Shown one piece after another: positions 35,879-43,708 of a stretch of DNA of 64,000 bases. The notes beneath the pieces were generated by a model, which searched no databases, was not told the DNA's origin, and was given only the letters and a program-made list of their open reading frames with translations. Where the stretch lies: NCBI GenBank assembly GCA_000783305.1, contig JROE01000006.1, positions 1 to 64,000 of the forward strand, read 5' to 3'. Made by a program: the position numbers and the translations under genes. Source of the stretch: Sphingobacteriaceae bacterium DW12 (GTDB lineage Bacteria; Bacteroidota; Bacteroidia; Sphingobacteriales; Sphingobacteriaceae). Positions within the stretch are counted from its first letter, which is position 1. Each line of letters begins with the position of its first letter.

Positions 35879-38800
35879 TTATGGAGTATTGATGCGATAG
35901 TATTTGCTCTCTTGGTCATCAGGATCCAGAGAAGGTCCTACAATACCTGATTTGCGCATGGCCAAAGCAAACAAATGGGGGAGTAGCAAAAGGATAACGA
36001 TGGTTGAAGCAAGTAACCCACCAATGACTGCCTGACCAAGCGGTGCGATCTGCTCGCCACCATCGCCTAAGCCTGCAGCCATTGGCAACATACCCGCTAC
36101 CATCGCAGCAGCTGTCATTAATACGGGTCTAAGTCGCGATGAAGCAGCCAATCTTGCTGAATTGTTGACTTTCAAAGCTAGTTTTTGACGGTAGTGCTCC
36201 GCCTGATTGATTAACAATACAGCATTGGATACCGATACTCCAATGGACATGATGACACCCATGTACGATTGCAAATTTAGGGTGCTTCCCATCAGGTGCA
36301 ATGCCAAAAGACTACCTGCAATTACCGCAGGAACCACAGAAAGAATGACCAATGGTACTTTGAACGACTGGTAATAAGTCGCCAACATCAAAAAAATGAC
36401 AATTACCGCGACCGCCAAACCACTCAGTAGACTATCCAAGGTTTCATCCAATAGTTGCAATGTGCCTTCTGTCCATACTTGGATACCTCGAGGAGGAGGA
36501 CCTAATTCTTTTATTACATTTTTTACAGCCGCTGAAGCGTTCCCTAAATCTTTATTGTGTAGGTTGGCAATTACCGTTACGTATCGATTTGGCCCCTTTC
36601 TATTGACTTGGGCAGGACTGTTGGTCCTCTTGATTGTGGCGACATCATCCAATAAAGGACGAAGGCTCCCTTTCTTCAATGGAAGTGATTTAAGCTTTTC
36701 CTCAGATTGCATAAGGGCCTCAGGAATCTGTACCTGTACTTGGAATACTAATCCCGAACGAGGGTCTATCCATAAGTTCTTGTCGGTATATCGAGTGGAG
36801 GAGGTGGCTGTGGCTAGGCTGCGCGTTACATCCTGCATGGTCAGCCCGAATTGTGCTACTAAGTCTCTATTGACTTCGATTTCCAAAGTCGGGTAGTTCA
36901 ACGGTTCGGCAATTCGGATATCCCTCAGAAATGGTATTTCCTTTAATTTCTCCATAATCTTAATAGCATGTCCCTCGGCCTGTTTCACTTGGCTGGCACT
37001 CACTTTTACTTCAATAGGCGTCATCGACCCTTGTCCCAATATCTTTTCTACTAGTTCCATTGGTTCAAAGTTAATCGTCGCCTCAGGATGATTTCGGGCA
37101 ATGATACTTCGGATATCTTCTCTCAAAATACTGATCTTGCCGGTATATATTTTTTTGTCTATTGATAGTTGTAATACTGCCTCATGGGAGGCATTGGTGA
37201 ACAAGAAGATTGGATTAATCGGATTGGCCGAAGGATGCATCCCTACGAATGCTGATGAAATGGCTATACCTTTGGACGGAAGCAATGACTCAATATCTTT
37301 GATGATAGCTTTCACCAGTTGCTCGGTTTTTTCCAGTCGAGCTCCTTCTGGGGCTTGAATACGAATTTGCATGTCACCACTGTTGGACGCAGGCATGATA
37401 TCTGTACCCAATGTAGAGAGGAGCAATGCGGATATGCCTATTGCTGTAGATATGTATAATCCCAGCAATAATTTAGGACGTTTAAACCATGGCCTCATTC
37501 GATAGGTATATTTGATTCTGAATTTTTCAAAGAATCGACGTTGCGTCCCAGTCTTCAATGCCGCCCTATGTTTGTCTTTCATAAACCAATTGGCGAGTAT
37601 GGGTACAAGAGTTTGCGAGGCTAGGAAGGAAACAATCATTGCCATAGCGACAGCGAGTGATAGGGGCATAAACATGTCACGAGGGATGCCCGTCATGATA
37701 ATAGCAGGGGCCAGTACCGCAAGAATGCAAAGCAAAATTAGCAGCTTTGGAATTGATATTTCCAATAAAGCGTCTATTATAGCCCGTTGTTTGCGCTTTC
37801 CCATATCCATATGTTGATGGATATTTTCAATAGTGACCGTAGCCTCGTCCACGAGTATACCTATCGAAAGAGCCAATCCACTCAATGTCATGATATTGAT
37901 GGTGTGACCCATGAGATATAGAATACTCACCGCTGATAGTATCGCAATAGGAATTGTCAGGATGACTATGAGTGCCCCCCGCGTATCACCTAGAAATAAC
38001 AAAATCATCAATCCCGTAAAAATGGCACCCAGTATGCCCTCATGAATTAGATTCGATAAAGAATTCTGGATGTATTTTGATTGATCAAATTCATAATTAA
38101 TGTTGACATCCTCGGGAAGTGTATTTTTAAGAGTTGGCAACGCATTTTTTAGATTTTCGACAACTTCAATGGTCGATGCATCCGCTTTTTTGATTACAGG
38201 GAGATATACCGATCTTTTTCCGTTGATTAGCGCATAGCCCACGGTTTGATCGGCGGCATCGTCTACTCGTGCCACATCACGGATATAGATGGTACGGTTT
38301 TCATTGGTCTTGATGGGAGTATTTAAGAATTCTTCTGGACCTTTGGCGATAGAGTTGACCGGGGCCATTAGATTTTGGTCTCCGATACGAATGTTTCCGG
38401 CAGGTGATGGGTGACTATTTTTTGTAATCGCTACCGTTATTTCCTCAGGGCTCATGCCGTGCGCTTGCATGGCTTCAGGGTCGATATTGACAACAAGTGT
38501 TCGAACATTTCCACCAAAAGGAGCAGGGGCAGTAATACCAGGTATCGTAACAAACATAGGCCTAATCTTAGTCAAAACCATAGTTTGCAATTCTGTGATG
38601 CTACGTTCAGGACTGTCAAATACTAATTGTCCAATTGGGAGGGAGCTGCCGTCAAATCTAACCACCATCGGTGGTACCGCCCCTGGGGGAAGAAATCCCA
38701 TAGCTCGAGATACCTGTGTAGACACCTCCCCAGCCGCTTGAGACATATTGGTGCCCGCATAAAAAGTTAATTTCATTAGTGTCAAGCCTTGCACGCTTTT

Positions 38801-39046
38801 GAAATCAATGTTTTTGACCCCCCCGACAAAGAGTAGTACTTTTTGGAACTCATTTGCCATGAAGCCATCCATATACGCTGGGGTCAACCCTCCATAAGGC
38901 ATCGCTATATACATGGCAGGCAATTCGATTTCAGGAAAAATATCAATATTGATTTTTTTCATGACATTGATGGAAAAATAGATGGTGGCCATCACCATCA
39001 CCATAATAGCTATGGGTTTCCGTAATGCAAAACGTATTAAATTCAT
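35879..39046 (-). CDS. RND efflux permease
   Basis: A 1055-residue AcrB/CusA-superfamily proton-driven pump. It has two sets of six membrane helices with large periplasmic loops; transmembrane helix 4 carries LSIGILVDEATVTIEN, with Asp and Glu in the proton-relay position. The N-terminus RFALRKPIAIMVMV is typical. Its pattern lies between drug (HAE) and metal (HME) pumps, so the neighbouring copA only suggests copper. It sits between the TolC-like and adaptor genes in one operon. Confidence 0.92.
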   Translation of the reverse strand: MNLIRFALRKPIAIMVMVMATIYFSINVMKKINIDIFPEIELPAMYIAMPYGGLTPAYMDGFMANEFQKVLLFVGGVKNIDFKSVQGLTLMKLTFYAGTNMSQAAGEVSTQVSRAMGFLPPGAVPPMVVRFDGSSLPIGQLVFDSPERSITELQTMVLTKIRPMFVTIPGITAPAPFGGNVRTLVVNIDPEAMQAHGMSPEEITVAITKNSHPSPAGNIRIGDQNLMAPVNSIAKGPEEFLNTPIKTNENRTIYIRDVARVDDAADQTVGYALINGKRSVYLPVIKKADASTIEVVENLKNALPTLKNTLPEDVNINYEFDQSKYIQNSLSNLIHEGILGAIFTGLMILLFLGDTRGALIVILTIPIAILSAVSILYLMGHTINIMTLSGLALSIGILVDEATVTIENIHQHMDMGKRKQRAIIDALLEISIPKLLILLCILAVLAPAIIMTGIPRDMFMPLSLAVAMAMIVSFLASQTLVPILANWFMKDKHRAALKTGTQRRFFEKFRIKYTYRMRPWFKRPKLLLGLYISTAIGISALLLSTLGTDIMPASNSGDMQIRIQAPEGARLEKTEQLVKAIIKDIESLLPSKGIAISSAFVGMHPSANPINPIFLFTNASHEAVLQLSIDKKIYTGKISILREDIRSIIARNHPEATINFEPMELVEKILGQGSMTPIEVKVSASQVKQAEGHAIKIMEKLKEIPFLRDIRIAEPLNYPTLEIEVNRDLVAQFGLTMQDVTRSLATATSSTRYTDKNLWIDPRSGLVFQVQVQIPEALMQSEEKLKSLPLKKGSLRPLLDDVATIKRTNSPAQVNRKGPNRYVTVIANLHNKDLGNASAAVKNVIKELGPPPRGIQVWTEGTLQLLDETLDSLLSGLAVAVIVIFLMLATYYQSFKVPLVILSVVPAVIAGSLLALHLMGSTLNLQSYMGVIMSIGVSVSNAVLLINQAEHYRQKLALKVNNSARLAASSRLRPVLMTAAAMVAGMLPMAAGLGDGGEQIAPLGQAVIGGLLASTIVILLLLPHLFALAMRKSGIVGPSLDPDDQESKYYRINTP

Positions 39047-39055
39047 AAGAAGCTT

Positions 39056-40432
39056 TTAGATAGTGTCAAATAGAGTTTTGAAATCGGTAGTCAGGCTAGC
39101 TTCCTTTACCCATAAGTCCCAGTATGCTTTCGAAGCTTCAATTTGTTTCAGCTCGGTTTGCTCGAGAAGTTGCCTGATTTGTAACAACTCAGATAGTGAA
39201 AGAAGCCCACTTTTGTATCGTGCCGTGTACATTTCATATGCAGAAACAGCCTGTTGCACACTCAGTTGGTTTTTGTGGAGTTGTAGCGCCTGTTGATGAA
39301 GTTCCTGGGTGTAGGCGGATAAGTCTGCATTCAACTTGTTTGTATATTCTCGAAGGGAATACTTACTGCTTAACGATAGTTGTTCAAAACTTTCCTTTTT
39401 CAAGCGATTGGTAAAGATGGAAGATACGTTCCAAGTCATGCCGATACCGATAAGATAGTTGTTGGTGGTATTGGAAAAGCCCTCTTGCCATTTGCTGGAA
39501 GCGTGGCCCTGAGAATTAATGCCAGAACCCCGGTAGGCATAGCCACCCATGATTTTGACAACGGGAAATCCCGAACGATGTATGGCTTCTCCACTCCATT
39601 CTAGGTGTTCTATCTTTCTTTCCAATACCGATAATGCGGGATGCTCCATGACGGATACCCGTGGAGACCAAGCAAGGGGGGACGCAATGATGAATTTTGG
39701 AATTGAAGCAGCGTAGTCGATACTGTCACTGCCATACAACTCAGCGAGATGTATAAAATCACTTTGTTTCTTACCATACCATTGGTCTTGATCCGCCAGA
39801 GATTGTATATAGGCGGATGACGATAGCAAAGTATCCGCTATTGGACGCAATCCAGCCGTAGAAAGGCTTATGGACACAGCTTTAATATCCGCCAGTCTTA
39901 TACTGTTCTTAGTTGCCCATTCCATGCGGGTGTGGCTATGCAGTAGGTCGATGTATCGCATGGCCAATTCTTGCTTTAATTTGAGTAGATATAAGTCTTT
40001 TTCCATAACTGTTTGAGCAGTATGAGCATCACTGGCTTTGTTTTCAAACGTCTGACGGCCAAAGGTGTATAAATCCCATTCAATGGTACTGGATCCGAAT
40101 GTATTGGCTGTTATATCCGATCCAGATAATGATTGCACATTTCCACTGACATTGAAGAAGCCAGTTTGAGGAAAAAATGCACCATTACTGCCTTCAAATG
40201 TACCATACGAATTTTGAAGTTGGACTTTACCTTGAGGTAAAGCTTTGCTATGCGTTGCCTTTGCTTGGTATTGTGATGATTTAATGATGGCATCTTTTGC
40301 TGCCACACCTGGGTATTGCTTTTCAATCTTATTCCATAGCGTGTGCAGCACGGTGGATTCTTGCGCATAGGTGACTATGGGATATACAAAAGCCATTAAA
40401 CAAGTCACCATGACTTTGTTAAGCTTATTCAT
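39056..40432 (-). CDS. TolC-family outer-membrane efflux protein
   Basis: A 458-residue outer-membrane channel with signal peptide (VMVTCLMAFVYPIVTYAQ) and two OEP repeats of long helices and beta strands. YKSGLLSLSELLQIRQLLEQTELKQ near the C-terminus is the typical second-repeat end. It forms the exit duct of the RND system that follows 9 bases later. Start at 40432 gives a normal signal peptide. Confidence 0.9.
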   Translation of the reverse strand: MNKLNKVMVTCLMAFVYPIVTYAQESTVLHTLWNKIEKQYPGVAAKDAIIKSSQYQAKATHSKALPQGKVQLQNSYGTFEGSNGAFFPQTGFFNVSGNVQSLSGSDITANTFGSSTIEWDLYTFGRQTFENKASDAHTAQTVMEKDLYLLKLKQELAMRYIDLLHSHTRMEWATKNSIRLADIKAVSISLSTAGLRPIADTLLSSSAYIQSLADQDQWYGKKQSDFIHLAELYGSDSIDYAASIPKFIIASPLAWSPRVSVMEHPALSVLERKIEHLEWSGEAIHRSGFPVVKIMGGYAYRGSGINSQGHASSKWQEGFSNTTNNYLIGIGMTWNVSSIFTNRLKKESFEQLSLSSKYSLREYTNKLNADLSAYTQELHQQALQLHKNQLSVQQAVSAYEMYTARYKSGLLSLSELLQIRQLLEQTELKQIEASKAYWDLWVKEASLTTDFKTLFDTI

Positions 40433-40541
40433 GATAGTGTATAGCGTTTAGTCTGATTGTTCCAATCAGTACGTTAAATAGAAAAAATAAAGAATAAAAA
40501 CAGGGATATCTTGATTATGCAAGACGTCGAAGGGAGAGATA

Positions 40542-40949
40542 CTAAATAACCAATTTTCTAAACTTTAAGAATATGGGAATCTGTATTCCATACGCTTTTC
40601 GATAGACACTTAATAGCGAATTCTTTTTCTCTGCATAGCCATTCAGGCCCAAAAAGCTTAAAAATCCGGTAACCAGTATGAAGAATAGATGATTGGAGAT
40701 AGATGCCTGCTTGGGGTTGCTTAGGAGCGTATCCTCTTTATAATTAGCGAGACAGGAATTGGTAGAAGTAAATAACTTATTGACTTTAGTAGATTGATGC
40801 GTTGTTTGTTCTATCGGCTGGGAGCCAAAGACACTTCTAATGGATGATTTAATGAGACAAGATGATAGGATTAGGCAAAGAATACTGACCAAAACAAACA
40901 AGTTTTGTGAGAAACGGGTCGATATCTTATGTGGATGCCTGGAAATCAT
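40542..40949 (-). CDS. Small membrane/lipoprotein at the head of the RND operon
   Basis: A 135-residue protein. Its N-terminus has a hydrophobic segment ending LILSSCLIKSSI, which can act as a lipobox or membrane anchor; a middle Cys (NSCLANYKED) follows, then a second hydrophobic segment (about 90-108) and a C-terminus IPIFLKFRKLVI. I recall a recurrent, unnamed Bacteroidota protein of this layout (CxIKS near the N-terminus, PxxLxxRxLxI at the end) next to RND or copper genes; that is memory, not a search. It is 109 bases upstream of the TolC-like gene in the same direction. No function is claimed. Confidence 0.65.
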   Translation of the reverse strand: MISRHPHKISTRFSQNLFVLVSILCLILSSCLIKSSIRSVFGSQPIEQTTHQSTKVNKLFTSTNSCLANYKEDTLLSNPKQASISNHLFFILVTGFLSFLGLNGYAEKKNSLLSVYRKAYGIQIPIFLKFRKLVI

Positions 40950-41146
40950 TGCTGGGCTAATATAGAATTGATTTTGTAGAATACAAAGTTTGACATGATG
41001 CTAAATGTGATGTGAAGACGATTTTACTTTGTTTAAGTATCTTGTATTTAGTGTTTTACGTTTGTTTGTAATAAAAGGGTTATATTTCCTAGCGCTCAAA
41101 AATCTTGGAGCTGTTGTGTTGATTTGTCCTGTACCTGTAATCTAAA

Positions 41147-41218
41147 AACGTCATTGTACTGTGTTGGTAGACGGATTTTGGACGCCTTGCATCTTCGCCC
41201 CACAGCGACAATGACGTT
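41147..41218. repeat. Imperfect palindrome of 72 nt
   Basis: AACGTCATTGT (41147-41157) pairs with ACAATGACGTT (41208-41218), and inside it CTGTG (41159-41163) pairs with CACAG (41201-41205). On the minus strand the outer stem is followed by TTTTT. It may terminate the PUL transcript, or be a copy of a dispersed palindromic element. I see no other copy in the window. Confidence 0.5.
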
Positions 41219-41236
41219 ATGAATTATCGAAAATAG

Positions 41237-42037
41237 CTACTTTGATTTTAATGGGTAATATCGAATATAGTCCACTTCAAAAGTAGCCGGGAATGTTTCA
41301 TTTTCCACTCCTTGTCGACCACCCCAATTACCCCCTACGGCAAGGTTTACAATGAGATAAAACTCTTGGTCGAAAGGCCAAGAAGCGTACCCCTTACCAT
41401 TGTTAAGGTATTCATACACCTTCTTGTCATTGATGTAACCGATAATACCTTCTTCTGTCCAATCTATTCGATAGATATTGAAATGCGAAATCGCCCTTTC
41501 GATATACGTATTGCTCCCCTTCTGATTATTGTTCATTCCGTTATAGTCCAAGGTATGAACAGTGATGTGCAATTGATTTGGGTCGTATCCAACATGTTCT
41601 ACTATATCTATTTCCCCTGATTTTGGCCATCCTCCATAGACATTATGGACAGGCATCATCCATACAGCCGGCCATGTACCCACTTGTCTCGGAACTTTGG
41701 CCGCCACTTCAATGCGTCCATATTTGAATCCCTTTTTACCCAAGGTCTTGATTTTAGAAGATGAGTAAGCCATTTCATTTGTTGGCTCGTGTATGGCATG
41801 AATCTGGAGTATCCCATTGTTTACAGCGATATTCTGAGGAGTATTTACGTAATATTGAAGCTCATTATTGCCCCATCCGTTTTCTCCTGTGCCATAATCA
41901 AAACTCCATTTTAAACTATCGGGCTTACCTTCATAATTAAATTCTTCTGACCAGGATGGAACGCTTTCAAAAGTTTGTCCTTGCGTATACTGTGTCGTGG
42001 CCAATAGCGCACTGATACCTATTACTATTTGTTTCAT
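41237..42037 (-). CDS. GH16 beta-glucanase (laminarinase-like)
   Basis: A 266-residue secreted glycoside hydrolase of family 16. A signal peptide (MKQIVIGISALLATTQYTQGQ) precedes a single GH16 beta-jelly-roll domain with the catalytic motif GEIDIVEHVG (Glu, Asp, Glu at about 142-147) and substrate-cleft residues WPAVWMMP. GH16 enzymes of this type cut beta-1,3- or mixed beta-1,3/1,4-glucans; laminarin is the likely target. The start is ATG 42037, four bases after the susD stop; a longer frame from 42055 would overlap susD. Last gene of the PUL. Confidence 0.9.
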   Translation of the reverse strand: MKQIVIGISALLATTQYTQGQTFESVPSWSEEFNYEGKPDSLKWSFDYGTGENGWGNNELQYYVNTPQNIAVNNGILQIHAIHEPTNEMAYSSSKIKTLGKKGFKYGRIEVAAKVPRQVGTWPAVWMMPVHNVYGGWPKSGEIDIVEHVGYDPNQLHITVHTLDYNGMNNNQKGSNTYIERAISHFNIYRIDWTEEGIIGYINDKKVYEYLNNGKGYASWPFDQEFYLIVNLAVGGNWGGRQGVENETFPATFEVDYIRYYPLKSK

Positions 42038-42041
42038 TAGT

Positions 42042-43628
42042 TTAATAACCGTCATTTTGTGGATAGTTAGGGCCTAGAAGATTAATTTCGGATTGTGGGA
42101 TTGGAAGATTGACCATGTGAGCTTGAAATAGCGTACGTGCATTCGCTTGATAAAGACCATTTCGTGAATTGCCTGCATATTTACTCATTTGTTGACCTGT
42201 GACCCCCAATCTTTTTAAGGTATACCAACGTTGACCTTCAAATCCCAGCTCTCGTGCATCTTCATCCAAAATAGCCTTTAAAGAAAGCTGAATGATGGGT
42301 GACGCTTTAGCCCTAGACCTTACGGCATTGATATATTCCAAACCTTCTGATTCTAAATTTAGCTTCCAAGCAGCTTCTGCCGCAATTAGATAGGTTTCGG
42401 ACAAACGATAGACCATGATGTTCTTTGCCTGATCGACTTCGTTGGGTAGCCCTGTTTCATTTGAAAATTTGAGACAGCCTGGGTTAAGGCGTGCATAGAA
42501 AAGGTTGCGGTCGGCAGTATTACTACTCATTTCGTCATACGTATCTATGATGTCACCAATTTTTTTACCCGGAGGCAACGTGCTTGGATTGTTGAAATAG
42601 AACGTGGATATATAGTAGCTACCTTTGGCGCGATTATCTAAAGGATCCTCATTCAATAGGTCTCTAAAGTAATCATTTAACAGCAAAAAGCCAGCTCCGC
42701 GACCGCCCATTGCATTGTCATATTGTGCACCTGGAGTAGCTCCATATTGCGGTAACAACAAAAAATTGAAGCGATGTGGTACACCTCCACCGAATGTTTG
42801 AGCTTTGTATTGAATGACGAACAAGGATTCTTTGTGGTTGAGATCACCTTTGAACACGTCAGAAGTATTGGGCAATAAATTATGATGCCCTGATTGGATA
42901 ACTTCCTTCGCTAGTTCAAGGGCCTTTTCATTCTCTTCTTTCCACAGGGCCACCTGAGCACGGACGTGGGTCGCGGTTCCTTTTGAAACTCTACCAGGTT
43001 GACTAGTTTCCCATTTCAGGTTGTTTCTCGCAAAATCTAAATCTTCTTCAATCAACTTAAAAATATCCTCCATGCTGCTCTTATCTGTGACGATATTGGA
43101 TGCATTTTCAGGAGTGGTCGGCTCTGTTGTGATATAAATATTGTTAAAGAGCTTGTACAGGATAAAATACGAATGGGCACGAAAGAATTTCGCTTGTGCT
43201 AGCAATTCATTTCTCTTTGCCTCATCCATTTGTATGTTCGCACCATACTTAATGATTGCATTGCTTCGGTCGATAATTTTGTAGTACGTTTTCCAATAGT
43301 GACTATATCTTGTCGTGCCAAAATCACCTAATGTTGCACCCCAAGCCAATGTACTATAAAGAGAGGCCTCTCCTGTACGGCCTAGAACCAGATCTGTCTT
43401 GGCCTGTAATAAAAACGGAACAGCAAAATTCCACTCTCCATTTTCGTAAAATGAACGATTAAGGTTGTAGAGAGCGACTACCCCCATGTCTAGTCCTTCA
43501 GGCGTATTGTAGATAAAATTCGCAGAGAAGGAAGTCGAAGGTTCTTCTGTCAAATACTTCTCACAAGAAGTGGTAGACAGTAGCATGGCTACTGCACTAG
43601 CAATATATAGTGTTTTAAATCTTTTCAT
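42042..43628 (-). CDS. SusD/RagB outer-membrane glycan-binding lipoprotein
   Basis: A 528-residue SusD-family protein that forms the lid of a SusC channel and binds oligosaccharides at the cell surface. The signal peptide ends LLSTTSC, lipidated at Cys, followed by EKYLTEEPSTSF and a TPR-rich alpha fold; YRLSETYLIAAEAAWKLN is the family signature helix. It lies between susC (80 bases upstream) and the GH16 gene. Confidence 0.95.
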   Translation of the reverse strand: MKRFKTLYIASAVAMLLSTTSCEKYLTEEPSTSFSANFIYNTPEGLDMGVVALYNLNRSFYENGEWNFAVPFLLQAKTDLVLGRTGEASLYSTLAWGATLGDFGTTRYSHYWKTYYKIIDRSNAIIKYGANIQMDEAKRNELLAQAKFFRAHSYFILYKLFNNIYITTEPTTPENASNIVTDKSSMEDIFKLIEEDLDFARNNLKWETSQPGRVSKGTATHVRAQVALWKEENEKALELAKEVIQSGHHNLLPNTSDVFKGDLNHKESLFVIQYKAQTFGGGVPHRFNFLLLPQYGATPGAQYDNAMGGRGAGFLLLNDYFRDLLNEDPLDNRAKGSYYISTFYFNNPSTLPPGKKIGDIIDTYDEMSSNTADRNLFYARLNPGCLKFSNETGLPNEVDQAKNIMVYRLSETYLIAAEAAWKLNLESEGLEYINAVRSRAKASPIIQLSLKAILDEDARELGFEGQRWYTLKRLGVTGQQMSKYAGNSRNGLYQANARTLFQAHMVNLPIPQSEINLLGPNYPQNDGY

Positions 43629-43708
43629 CTTATTATTTTTTTATTCATGAGTGCAGGCTTTAGATATATTGTTGGGCTCGTTACACTCGAGATTTAAGGG
43701 TTGATCGT

